This document shows, piece after piece, positions 44,500 through 52,332 of a stretch of DNA of 64,000 nucleotides. Within the stretch, counting starts at the first letter, position 1, and every line of letters begins with the position of its first letter. The notes under the pieces are model-generated. The model did no database searches. It saw only the letters and a program-made list of their open reading frames with translations, and was not told where the DNA came from. Made by a program: the position numbers and the translations under genes. Source of the DNA: Arenibacter aquaticus (GTDB taxonomy: Bacteria; Bacteroidota; Bacteroidia; Flavobacteriales; Flavobacteriaceae); NCBI RefSeq assembly GCF_003957295.1, contig NZ_RQPJ01000021.1:170210-234209 (forward strand), written 5' to 3'.

Positions 44500-44865
44500 T
44501 TAATGTAGCTTGGGGATATATATGATAAGGCCAATGATGCATGCGGCAATAGACACTAACATTACCGCACCAGCTGATATGTCCTTGATAAACCCGATCT
44601 TTTTATCGTATTCGGGTTGAATAAAATCGGCTGTTTTTTCTATGGCTGTATTTACACCTTCTATCCCCAGAACCAAGGCTATGGCCAGTATCTGTATGGT
44701 CCATTCCGTATTGCTGATTTGGAAATAGAATCCCGCAAAGGTCATTATTATTGTAATAAAGACCTGAATTTTAATACTAGCTTCGGTCTTTATCAATAAT
44801 AAGGCTCCTTTAAACGCGAATCCAACACTACGGATACGATTTACCAAAAAACTTTCCTTAGGCAT
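44500..44865 (-). CDS. dgkA: diacylglycerol/undecaprenol kinase DgkA family
   Basis: A 121-residue inner membrane protein with three helices (VFITIIMTFAGFYFQI, IQILAIALVLGIEGVN and GAVMLVSIAACIIGLIIYI). The catalytic signature EGVNTAIEKTADF carries the conserved Glu and Asn. Gram-negative DgkA phosphorylates diacylglycerol; related Bacteroidota proteins may act on undecaprenol. Its ATG overlaps the end of tpx by eight bases, so the two genes are co-transcribed. The 252-bp spacer to ftsK downstream shows no feature. Confidence 0.93.
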   Translation of the reverse strand: MPKESFLVNRIRSVGFAFKGALLLIKTEASIKIQVFITIIMTFAGFYFQISNTEWTIQILAIALVLGIEGVNTAIEKTADFIQPEYDKKIGFIKDISAGAVMLVSIAACIIGLIIYIPKLH

Positions 44866-45364
44866 CCATCAAGGCTTCTAGAGCGGCCTTATAGTTAGGC
44901 TCCTCCACAGTTTCAGAAACCTGTTCCGTGTAAAGAACCTTGCCTTTTTCATCTACAACAACAACAGATCTGGAGAGTAGTGTTTCTAGTGGGCCATCGG
45001 CAAATTCTACTCCATAGGCCTTACCAAAATTACCGTCCTTGAAGTCGGACATCATTTCCACATTATTAATACCCTCTGCACCACAGAATCGCCCTTGGGC
45101 AAACGGCAAGTCCTTGGATATACAAACTACGGCCGTGTTGTCCAATTCGGCGGCCTCTTGATTAAATTGTCTCACAGATTGGGCACAGGTGCCGGTATCT
45201 ATACTTGGAAAAATATTGAGTACTACTTTTTTTCCTTTGTAATCCGAAAGGGATCCAGAAGATAAGTCTTCTTTGGTCATTGTAAAGTTGGGAGCATCAG
45301 ATCCAACAGCTGGGAGTGTTCCTATAGTATTTATTGGGTTTCCTTTAAGTGTTACAGTAGCCAT
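44858..45364 (-). CDS. tpx: thiol peroxidase Tpx (atypical 2-Cys peroxiredoxin)
   Basis: A 168-residue cytoplasmic or periplasm-facing peroxidase. Peroxidatic Cys60 sits in SIDTGTCAQS and resolving Cys94 in GRFCGAE, spaced as in known Tpx enzymes. The N-terminus TVTLKGNPINTIGTLPAVG is the family's. It reduces hydrogen and alkyl peroxides using thioredoxin. No signal peptide is present, so cytoplasmic location is likely. dgkA follows with an eight-base overlap. Together with the Prx-Trx operon at 45.6-46.9 kb it forms a local antioxidant group. Confidence 0.96.
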   Translation of the reverse strand: MATVTLKGNPINTIGTLPAVGSDAPNFTMTKEDLSSGSLSDYKGKKVVLNIFPSIDTGTCAQSVRQFNQEAAELDNTAVVCISKDLPFAQGRFCGAEGINNVEMMSDFKDGNFGKAYGVEFADGPLETLLSRSVVVVDEKGKVLYTEQVSETVEEPNYKAALEALMDA

Positions 45365-45554
45365 AATTATATTTTTTAATTTTTGTGAAATTAAAAAATT
45401 AATGGATGATAAATAAGGAATATTGTAGAAAAATAGACGGGTGGAACAAAGTTGGGCCTATGGGGTCATAGTTTTATGAAAAATCCCACTATTTCCAAGT
45501 TGTTATTAGAATAGTAGGATCTATTTTTTAGTGGGATCAGCGCCTTTGGTAGGG

Positions 45555-45812
45555 TCAATTGTCTATGGATCCTACCACTCGCTGCATAAATTCGTTCAAA
45601 GCCTCTTTTTGTGGCTTACCATCCTTAATGGACTTCTGTACTTCCAAGGCCCCGTATAGATTGGAGATCAATTCGCCAATAACATCCAATTCCTCGTCCT
45701 TTAAGGAGGAAACTTCTGTTACGGATTCCAAGGTTTCCAAGGTTTCCAAAATGTAATCTTCATCGTTTTCCCCGATAAAGTGGACTAAATGTTTAATTAC
45801 TGGTAACTTCAC
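45555..45812 (-). CDS. small conserved protein downstream of thioredoxin
   Basis: An 85-residue acidic, all-helical protein (KHLVHFIGENDEDYILETLE, then ELDVIGELISNLYGALEVQK). It has no Cys or catalytic motif. I recall such proteins being called DUF6952 in Flavobacteriaceae, always beside a Prx/Trx pair; that family name is from memory. It overlaps the 3' end of the thioredoxin gene by 20 bp, so co-translation is likely. A role in the peroxidase system is inferred from position only. Confidence 0.8.
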   Translation of the reverse strand: MKLPVIKHLVHFIGENDEDYILETLETLESVTEVSSLKDEELDVIGELISNLYGALEVQKSIKDGKPQKEALNEFMQRVVGSIDN

Positions 45813-46107
45813 TGATCAATTCTTTTAATACGTCGTATTTGTTTGTCTGTACCTGATTTTTAAATTCCCCTCCGCTAAAAACTGCAAATGTGGGTAGGTT
45901 GTCTACCTTAGCCAATTTTCTGGATTCTGGAAATTTTTCCGCATCGGCCAATACAAAGGTAACGTCCGCATTAAGGGAGGCTTCCTTCTTAAATTTAGGC
46001 TTCATTATTCTACAATTACCGCACCAGGTAGCCGAATACTGTACAACCACTTTCTTGTTTTGATCGATAATTTCCTTCAAATTATCATTTTCCAATTCAA
46101 GTAACAT
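45793..46107 (-). CDS. thioredoxin-family protein
   Basis: A 104-residue thioredoxin fold with the redox centre TWCGNCR (Cys29, Cys32), cis-Pro in LPTFAVF, and no signal peptide. It probably reduces the 2-Cys peroxiredoxin encoded just upstream (46182-46826), from which it is separated by 74 bp containing a hairpin. CGNC instead of the usual CGPC may shift its redox potential. It overlaps the small gene downstream. Confidence 0.9.
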   Translation of the reverse strand: MLLELENDNLKEIIDQNKKVVVQYSATWCGNCRIMKPKFKKEASLNADVTFVLADAEKFPESRKLAKVDNLPTFAVFSGGEFKNQVQTNKYDVLKELISEVTSN

Positions 46108-46128
46108 ATTTTCTAATTTAAATTTATG

Positions 46129-46163
46129 AAAAGGGAGTCAATTGAGCGTGCAATTGACTCCCT
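46129..46163 (-). terminator. hairpin between peroxiredoxin and thioredoxin genes
   Basis: A perfect 13-bp stem AGGGAGTCAATTG (46132-46144) pairs with 46151-46163 across a six-base loop. On the minus strand only about four T residues follow. It may be a partial terminator setting the Prx:Trx ratio, or an mRNA-stabilising hairpin. Confidence 0.75.
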
Positions 46164-46181
46164 GATATTTGTTTGTAGCGC

Positions 46182-46826
46182 TTAGTTAGCGTGAGCGGAC
46201 AAGTAGCTGGCTACCCCATTTCTGTCGGCAGTCATAGCATCTTTACCTTCTTCCCAGTTGGCAGGACAAACCTCACCTTTTTGTTGTACATGGGTATATG
46301 CGTCTATTAAACGTAAATATTCGTTTACATTTCTTCCCAATGGCATATGGTTGATGCCTTCGTGGAATACAGTACCTTCTTCATCAATAAGGTAGGTAGC
46401 ACGGTAAGTCACATTATCGCCTTCTACAGTTACTACACCGGTATCCTCATTGTATTGCTCATTGCTAATATCCAAGATACCTAAGGTAGAAGCCAAGTTT
46501 CTATTGCTGTCGGCCAGTATTGGGTAGGTTACCCCTTCAATACCTCCATTGTCCTTGGCTGTATTTAACCAGGCAAAGTGAACCTCTGCTGTATCACAGG
46601 AAGCTCCAATAACAATGGTGTTTCTGCTTTCAAACTCACCCAAGGCAGCTTGAAAAGCATGTAGTTCTGTTGGGCAAACAAAAGTGAAATCTTTTGGGTA
46701 CCAGAACAAAATCACCTTTTTGTTGTTTTTTTGGGCTTCTTCCAAAACATTTACCTGGAAAGTGTCGCCTAAATCGTTCATTGCATTGACACTAAGGTTG
46801 GGGAATTTTTTTCCTACTAAAGTCAT
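46182..46826 (-). CDS. 2-Cys peroxiredoxin (AhpC/Prx1 type)
   Basis: A 214-residue peroxidase. Peroxidatic Cys51 is in DFTFVCPTE and resolving Cys187 in KGEVCPANW, with the C-terminal extension typical of Prx1/AhpC enzymes. It reduces peroxides in the cytoplasm with electrons from the thioredoxin encoded next. A promoter fits at 46858-46887. First gene of a three-gene operon (Prx, Trx, small protein). Confidence 0.95.
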   Translation of the reverse strand: MTLVGKKFPNLSVNAMNDLGDTFQVNVLEEAQKNNKKVILFWYPKDFTFVCPTELHAFQAALGEFESRNTIVIGASCDTAEVHFAWLNTAKDNGGIEGVTYPILADSNRNLASTLGILDISNEQYNEDTGVVTVEGDNVTYRATYLIDEEGTVFHEGINHMPLGRNVNEYLRLIDAYTHVQQKGEVCPANWEEGKDAMTADRNGVASYLSAHAN

Positions 46827-46857
46827 ATTTGTAATTTTTTACGTTTAATTTCTGATG

Positions 46858-46887
46858 TAAAATTACAGCTTAATAAGGAGGTGCAAA
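46858..46887 (-). promoter_or_regulatory. promoter of the peroxiredoxin operon
   Basis: On the minus strand, TTTG (46887-46884), an 18-bp spacer and TAATTTTA (46865-46858) fit the Bacteroidota -33/-7 consensus with one mismatch. This places transcription start near 46851, about 25 bases before the ATG. Confidence 0.55.
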
Positions 46888-47042
46888 GTAATATGGATTA
46901 AAATAATTTATGCCAATATAACTATTGCATATACTTGCGTGAAGCGTTGCTCAATATTATTAATTTGATAAAATAACATCTATATTACCAATAAAAACTA
47001 CAGCAATAGGCTTGTATATTGTCAATATGTCAAACCAAGCGA

Positions 47043-48518
47043 TTAAAGGTTTTGTGCAGTTGTTTTAAGTTGCCTGATTTTTAGGTGCACTGCGGCAAAA
47101 AATAAGGTCATAAACGGACTTAACCAATTAAAAATAGCGTATATAAAATATTCTCCCACGCCAACCCCCAGAACGCTGGATTGGTACGCACCGCATGTAT
47201 TCCAAGGGATAAGTACCGAGGTTACGGTTCCCGAATCTTCTAGGGTTCTGCTCAGGTTTTCGGGGGCAAGTCCTTTATCCTGAAAGGCTTTTTTAAACAT
47301 CTTTCCCGGTATTACAATGGCCAGGTATTGGTCACTGGCTATAGCGTTAAGTCCCAAACAGCTTATTACGGTGCTGGCAAATAATCCAAATACAGAGCTT
47401 GCTACGGACAATAATGCTTTGGTAACCCTGGCCAAAGCGCCAATGCCATCCATTATGCCACCAAATACCATAGCGGAGCATATTAAGTAAATGGTCCATA
47501 ACATTCCTTTCATGCCCCCTGCACTGAACAAATCGTTTAGTTTCTCATTTTCCGTTGTTATGCTTGTATCGCTAAAAATGGCATTAAAAATTGCGGTAAC
47601 ATTGGAATCCGAAAGGGTTTTTAATACCTCGGTCTGAAAAAACAAAGCAAATACACCGGCCAGGCCCACCCCTGTGCCCAAAGCGATCAGGGGTTTGGTT
47701 TTAAAAAGGATCATGAGAATTACAACTGCGGGGACTATAAAGAGATATGGGGTTATATTAAAGGTTTCCTTAATAGTAATTAGCAGTGAGCTTACATCTG
47801 CACTACCAGTAGTTTCCACATTAAAACTGATCACGGCAAAAACCCCCAGAGTGATCAGGATAGTAGGGACGGTAGTATAGGTCATGTATTTAATGTGTGT
47901 AAACAGATCTGTTCCTGCCATAGCAGGGGCCAGGTTGGTGGTGTCACTTAAAGGGGACATTTTATCCCCAAAATAAGCACCGGAAATTACAGCGCCCGCT
48001 ATCATACCCGGGGCAATGCCAAGGGCACTTCCAATACCCACTAAGGCAATACCTACCGTAGCGGAGGTTGTCCATGAGCTTCCGGTGGCCACAGAGATAA
48101 TGGCAGCTATAATAACAGAAGCGGGTAGGAATATGGCAGGATTCAAGACTTGTAGGCCATAATAAACCATGGCGGGAATAATACCACTCACCAGCCATGT
48201 ACCGGCCAAGGCGCCTACCAAGAACAAAATCATAATGGGCACCAAAACACTTCTTAGGTTTTCTAATACCTCCAGCCACATTGTCTTTAAGGAGGTTTTG
48301 TTGAACAGCCCTACGACAGCTGCAATAAAACCAGCCATTAGTAAGATAAACTGATTGGAATATTCTCCTAGCCATTCCCCCTCGGCATAGAATATATTGT
48401 AGGCAAGCATCATCATCAGAAGGAATACAGGGATAAGGGCTTCCCAGATATTTAATTCCTTGTTATCTACAATATGTTCATTTTCAGGTCCGGAGGGATT
48501 GGTACTGAGGTTTTGCAT
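47043..48518 (-). CDS. nhaC: NhaC-family Na+/H+ antiporter
   Basis: A 491-residue inner membrane protein with about 11-12 helices. Family features include GSSWTTSATVGIALVGIGSA, GAYFGDKMSPLSDTTNLAP and the late LGLNAIASDQYLAIVIPG. It exchanges Na+ for protons and helps sodium and pH homeostasis, in line with a marine organism. It lies 61 bp downstream of the trans-sulfuration gene on the same strand and may be co-transcribed with it. No regulatory site is seen between them. Confidence 0.93.
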   Translation of the reverse strand: MQNLSTNPSGPENEHIVDNKELNIWEALIPVFLLMMMLAYNIFYAEGEWLGEYSNQFILLMAGFIAAVVGLFNKTSLKTMWLEVLENLRSVLVPIMILFLVGALAGTWLVSGIIPAMVYYGLQVLNPAIFLPASVIIAAIISVATGSSWTTSATVGIALVGIGSALGIAPGMIAGAVISGAYFGDKMSPLSDTTNLAPAMAGTDLFTHIKYMTYTTVPTILITLGVFAVISFNVETTGSADVSSLLITIKETFNITPYLFIVPAVVILMILFKTKPLIALGTGVGLAGVFALFFQTEVLKTLSDSNVTAIFNAIFSDTSITTENEKLNDLFSAGGMKGMLWTIYLICSAMVFGGIMDGIGALARVTKALLSVASSVFGLFASTVISCLGLNAIASDQYLAIVIPGKMFKKAFQDKGLAPENLSRTLEDSGTVTSVLIPWNTCGAYQSSVLGVGVGEYFIYAIFNWLSPFMTLFFAAVHLKIRQLKTTAQNL

Positions 48519-48579
48519 GTATTTGCTATTAGAAACTTCGTAATATTACGATTTTGCAATTTGTTCTGCAAACACAATA

Positions 48580-49800
48580 TCACACCTTAGCTTCCCTATG
48601 GCCAGATATATTTAATTGTTTTAAACAGTCTTTCATGGCTAAATATGTGCGGTGTATATCGTTGTCCAAACCAATGGAAAAACGGATCAAACCATTGGAT
48701 AATCCCATTTTTATTTGCTCTTCCATGGGAATTTCGGAAGAGGTAGAGCTTCCTGGTGCACTGAACAGGGTCTTGTAGAACCCTAAACTCACCGCTAAGT
48801 ATCCCAATCCTTTGGTTTGCATTAGCTCCATAAGGGCGTTGGCTTTTTCCACGGTACCTACATCTAGGGTCATGAGCCCTCCATAACCGTATTCCTGATT
48901 GTACTGTTTTTTCATTGTACCGTGTCCAGGATGCGATTTTAATCCGGGGTACACCACTCTAAATCCGTTCTTTTCAAAATTTTGGGCCAAGTACAATGCG
49001 TTTTCACTGTGTTTTTTTATTCTGATGTGCAAGGTTCGCATATTTTTTAGGATAGATGAGGCCCGGAGGCTGTCCAGAGTGCTTCCCAAGAGCATTCCGG
49101 CTCCCTGGTTTACATCCTTTAGGGAGAGACAGAATTCCTTAGTGCCGCATACAACACCGGCTACGCAGTCACTTGTTCCATTGATAAACTTCGTTAAACT
49201 GTGCACAACAATGTCGGCTCCCAATTTGGAAGGGGAAATGGATAAAGGGGAAAAGGTGTTGTCCACTACCAACGGAAGCCTATGTTTTTTTGCAATCTTG
49301 GCCAGGGCTTCGATGTCTGCTACTTCCAATAAAGGGTTGCTGACAGACTCGCAATAGATCATTTTGGTATGCGGGTCAATGGCATCTTTCACCTCATGTA
49401 GATTGGTGGTATCTACAAAAGAAATACTGATATTGAATTTCTTTAAGAAGTTTTTCATAAAAGCGTAGGTGCCCCCGTAAATGGTCCTACTGCATACAAT
49501 ATGGTCACCGGCCTGGCATAATTCCATAATTACTGCACTGATAGCGCCCATGCCGCTAGCGGTGACATTGGCGGTTTCGGTACCTTCCAATGCGGCCAAG
49601 GCTTCGCCAAGATATAAATTGGAAGGAGAGGAGTGCCTACTATATAAGTAACAACCTTCGGTATTGCCCTCAAAAGTATCGAACATGGTTTTTGCCGATA
49701 AAAAGGTATAGGTGGAGGAATCCGAAATAGAGGGGTTTACGCCTCCGTATTCACCAAAGTATTGTAAATCCTGTAAATCATCAGCTGCCTTAAAGTCCAT
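48580..49800 (-). CDS. trans-sulfuration PLP enzyme (cystathionine gamma-lyase/methionine gamma-lyase family)
   Basis: A 406-residue Cys/Met-metabolism PLP enzyme. The PLP lysine is Lys204 (VVHSLTKFINGTSD), Tyr108 is in IYGGTYA, Arg55 in SRHSSPS, and cofactor residues appear in TASGMGAISAV and VVDNTFSP. Methionine gamma-lyases carry a Cys in the YGCT position; here it is Gly (YGGT), which argues against a dedicated methionine gamma-lyase and leaves cystathionine gamma-lyase, gamma-synthase or O-acylhomoserine sulfhydrylase. It is divergent from an Lrp gene (49956), which probably regulates it. The long inverted repeat 49847-49905 lies between them. Confidence 0.9.
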   Translation of the reverse strand: MDFKAADDLQDLQYFGEYGGVNPSISDSSTYTFLSAKTMFDTFEGNTEGCYLYSRHSSPSNLYLGEALAALEGTETANVTASGMGAISAVIMELCQAGDHIVCSRTIYGGTYAFMKNFLKKFNISISFVDTTNLHEVKDAIDPHTKMIYCESVSNPLLEVADIEALAKIAKKHRLPLVVDNTFSPLSISPSKLGADIVVHSLTKFINGTSDCVAGVVCGTKEFCLSLKDVNQGAGMLLGSTLDSLRASSILKNMRTLHIRIKKHSENALYLAQNFEKNGFRVVYPGLKSHPGHGTMKKQYNQEYGYGGLMTLDVGTVEKANALMELMQTKGLGYLAVSLGFYKTLFSAPGSSTSSEIPMEEQIKMGLSNGLIRFSIGLDNDIHRTYLAMKDCLKQLNISGHREAKV

Positions 49801-49846
49801 AATAGTGTATTTTTTTCACTATAAAAATACTTATAATTAGTCTTTA

Positions 49847-49905
49847 AATCAATATATGTGATTATATATAGATAATAAAACTATGTAAAAAGACATATAT
49901 AGATT
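49847..49905. promoter_or_regulatory. inverted repeat between trans-sulfuration gene and Lrp, candidate operator
   Basis: AATCAATATATG (49847-49858) and CATATATAGATT (49894-49905) are inverted repeats with 11 of 12 matching bases. They lie about 50 bp from each divergent start and are AT-rich. Lrp-family proteins often bind spaced dyads, so this is a candidate site, but it could be chance in AT-rich DNA. Confidence 0.35.
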
Positions 49906-49955
49906 ATTTTAGCGTTATGCTATTAGGTTTGGCCTTGCCAAAGAAAATATATCAC

Positions 49956-50414
49956 ATGAAATTTGATGAAATAGATACTAAATTGTTGGCCCTATTACAA
50001 AAGGACAGTAAGAAGACAACCAAGGAATATGCCCTTCAGCTCAATCTTTCGGTTACGGCAGTGTATGAACGTATTAAAAGGTTAGAGAAATTAGGGGTGA
50101 TTACCAATTATGTGGCTTTGATAGATAAAAAGAAGGTGAATAAATCTTTTGTTGTCCTGTGTCACGTGCGGTTGGTGCAGCACAATAAGGAATTTGTATT
50201 GCAATTTGAACGGGAGGTGCTTAAGTTAAAGGAAGTGGTGGAATGTTATCATACCAGTGGGGATTATGATTATATACTAAAGGTATGTGTGAGCGATATG
50301 GATGATTATCGCGAGTTTATGATTACCAAGTTAACGGCCATAAACCATATTGGCAGTACTCAGAGTTCCTTTGTTATCAATGAGGTAAAGTGTACTACGG
50401 AAATCAGTATTTAA
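49956..50414 (+). CDS. Lrp/AsnC-family transcriptional regulator (divergent to trans-sulfuration enzyme)
   Basis: A 152-residue regulator similar throughout to the one at 13037-13525. It has an N-terminal helix-turn-helix (DEIDTKLLALLQKDSKKTTK, LSVTAVYERIKRLEKLG) and a RAM domain (VVECYHTSGDYDYILKV, SSFVINEV). ATG 49956 (MKFDEIDTK) fits the family start. An ATG at 49917 would add 13 residues that do not look like the family. It is divergent from the trans-sulfuration gene, suggesting control of sulfur amino-acid turnover. It lies 112 bp from lpdA, which has its own promoter. Confidence 0.92.
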   Translation: MKFDEIDTKLLALLQKDSKKTTKEYALQLNLSVTAVYERIKRLEKLGVITNYVALIDKKKVNKSFVVLCHVRLVQHNKEFVLQFEREVLKLKEVVECYHTSGDYDYILKVCVSDMDDYREFMITKLTAINHIGSTQSSFVINEVKCTTEISI

Positions 50415-50455
50415 CAAAGTTGGAAAAAAACATCAATATCCTAAAAATCTGAATG

Positions 50456-50485
50456 TTGCCCAACAGCAAAACATTCGTATTTTTG
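50456..50485 (+). promoter_or_regulatory. promoter of lpdA
   Basis: TTG (50456-50458), a 19-bp spacer and TATTTTTG (50478-50485) match the Bacteroidota -33/-7 consensus (TTG-N19-TAnnTTTG) exactly. Transcription would start near 50492, about 35 bases before the ATG of lpdA. Confidence 0.7.
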
Positions 50486-50526
50486 TGACTACAATTAAAA
50501 ATTAATCTTTTCAATATAGATATAAT

Positions 50527-51933
50527 ATGACCCAATATGATGTAGCCATTATAGGCTCAGGTCCTGGCGGATATGTTGCGGCAATCCGTTGCGCCCAATT
50601 AGGAATGAAAACGGCGATAATAGAAAAATATTCAACCTTGGGCGGTACCTGCCTTAATGTGGGCTGTATTCCCTCCAAGGCTTTATTGGATTCATCCCAT
50701 CATTATGAGGATGCCATTAAGCATTTTGATACCCATGGAATCGAGATACCGGGGGATGTTAAGGTGAATCTAAAAAAAATGATTTCTAGAAAACAGTCTG
50801 TTGTAGATCAGACCTGTGCAGGTGTTAAGTTTTTGATGGACAAAAACAAGATAGAGGTCTACGAAGGGATTGGTAGCTTCAAGGATGCTACACATATAGA
50901 TATTAAGAAGAACGATGGCAAGACCGAGACTATAGAGGCCAAAAACATAATTATTGCTACGGGCTCCAAACCATCTACCTTGCCATTTATTAAATTGGAC
51001 AAGAAACGTATTATAACCTCTACAGAGGCCTTGGAACTAAAAGAAGTTCCCAAACACCTTATTGTTATTGGAGGTGGAGTAATTGGATTGGAACTTGGAC
51101 AGGTGTATAAGCGCCTGGGGGCCGAAGTGACGGTTGTAGAATTCATGGACCGAATTGTTCCTGGGATGGATAAAGCCCTTTCCAAAGAGCTTACCAAGGT
51201 GATGAAAAAACAAAAGGTAAAATTTAACCTTTCGCACAAGGTTACCTCGGTAGAGAATAAAGGAGACGAAGTAGTTGTAAAGGCAGAGGATAAGAAAGGG
51301 CAAGAGGTTACTTTTACTGGTGATTATTGTTTGGTTTCCGTTGGGAGGCGCCCCTTTACGGATGGTTTAAATATTGAAGCTGCAGGGGTTGAGATGGAAA
51401 AGAACGGTACTATTGCCGTTAATGAGCACTTGCAGACCAATATTCCTAATATTTATGCTATTGGTGATGTAGTAAGGGGGGCTATGCTGGCACACAAGGC
51501 CGAGGAGGAAGGAACCTTCGTGGCTGAAATATTGGCCGGACAAAAGCCTCATATAGATTACAATTTAATTCCAGGAGTTGTCTATACCTGGCCAGAGGTG
51601 GCCGCAGTGGGCAAGACCGAGGAAGAATTAAAGGAAGCCGGTGTGGCATACAAGGTGGGACAGTTTCCAATGCGTGCCTTGGGAAGAGCTAGAGCAAGTA
51701 TGGACTTGGACGGGTTTGTAAAAATATTGGCTGATAAGGAAACTGATGAAGTATTGGGCGTCCATATGATTGGAGCCAGAGTAGCCGATCTAATTGCCGA
51801 AGCGGTAACCGCTATGGAATTTAGGGCTTCGGCAGAGGATATTTCCAGGATGAGCCATGCCCACCCTACTTTTGCGGAGGCCGTAAAGGAGGCAGCACTG
51901 GCAGCCACCGATAATAGGGCCCTGCATGTTTAG
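50527..51933 (+). CDS. lpdA: dihydrolipoyl dehydrogenase (E3)
   Basis: A 468-residue flavoprotein that reoxidises dihydrolipoamide in the pyruvate and 2-oxoglutarate dehydrogenase complexes and the glycine cleavage system. It has the FAD-binding GSGPGG (10-15), the redox disulfide in GGTCLNVGCIPSK (Cys42, Cys47), the NAD-binding IGGGVIGLELG, the second FAD motif IYAIGDV, and the C-terminal His-Glu dyad in SHAHPTFAEAVKEA. It is monocistronic, with its own promoter (50456-50485) and a strong terminator (51958-51994). No E1/E2 genes are nearby, so it is a stand-alone E3 serving several complexes. Confidence 0.97.
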   Translation: MTQYDVAIIGSGPGGYVAAIRCAQLGMKTAIIEKYSTLGGTCLNVGCIPSKALLDSSHHYEDAIKHFDTHGIEIPGDVKVNLKKMISRKQSVVDQTCAGVKFLMDKNKIEVYEGIGSFKDATHIDIKKNDGKTETIEAKNIIIATGSKPSTLPFIKLDKKRIITSTEALELKEVPKHLIVIGGGVIGLELGQVYKRLGAEVTVVEFMDRIVPGMDKALSKELTKVMKKQKVKFNLSHKVTSVENKGDEVVVKAEDKKGQEVTFTGDYCLVSVGRRPFTDGLNIEAAGVEMEKNGTIAVNEHLQTNIPNIYAIGDVVRGAMLAHKAEEEGTFVAEILAGQKPHIDYNLIPGVVYTWPEVAAVGKTEEELKEAGVAYKVGQFPMRALGRARASMDLDGFVKILADKETDEVLGVHMIGARVADLIAEAVTAMEFRASAEDISRMSHAHPTFAEAVKEAALAATDNRALHV

Positions 51934-51957
51934 ATAAAACTGGGTTTAAAAAAACCA

Positions 51958-51994
51958 AAGCCCCGTTAGGATTTGCCTAACGGGGCTTTTTTTT
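51958..51994. terminator. bidirectional terminator between lpdA and the CDGSH gene
   Basis: A perfect 13-bp stem AAGCCCCGTTAGG (51958-51970) pairs with 51976-51988 over a five-base loop and is followed by T residues. On the opposite strand it is followed by CTTTGGTTTTTTT. It serves both convergent genes. Confidence 0.92.
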
Positions 51995-52040
51995 GTGACG
52001 GTAATTTCTTATGACTTAATTCTAACAAAATAAACTGCCT

Positions 52041-52277
52041 TTACATTTTGTGGCTGCCATCGCAAAAGGGCGGATTCTTTGTTAATTTGCAGGTGCACAA
52101 ATATGCCTTTCTACTCTCCTCCGCAACAAAGGTGATGGGTGGGGAAGCCTTTTTGGCCCTATGACTGCCATCACATAGCGGTTGATTACTACTGTGACTA
52201 CAGCTGCACCATGAATATTTTTTATCTTTTTCCAACTCCACTGCAATGGGAGTGAATTTTTTATTGGTAGTACCCAT
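52041..52277 (-). CDS. double CDGSH iron-sulfur protein
   Basis: A 78-residue cytoplasmic protein with two [2Fe-2S]-binding CDGSH motifs. The first has Cys24, Cys26, Cys35 and His39 (CSCSHSSNQPLCDGSH). The second has Cys61, Cys63, Cys72 and His76 (CTCKLTKNPPFCDGSH). Each C-X-C-X8-C-X3-H set binds one labile cluster, so the protein resembles a compact Miner2-type monomer with two centres. It should act in electron or cluster transfer. It is alone, with its own terminator shared with lpdA. Confidence 0.93.
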   Translation of the reverse strand: MGTTNKKFTPIAVELEKDKKYSWCSCSHSSNQPLCDGSHRAKKASPPITFVAEESRKAYLCTCKLTKNPPFCDGSHKM

Positions 52278-52332
52278 ATTTTATAATTTTGAACGAAAAT
52301 AATAGAATTCCCAAAGATAAAAACAGGGGATA

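Noticed and set aside
47962-48375. 137-codon frame overlapping nhaC on the same strand
   Set aside because: It is an alternative frame within a well-supported membrane transporter gene and has no features of a real protein.
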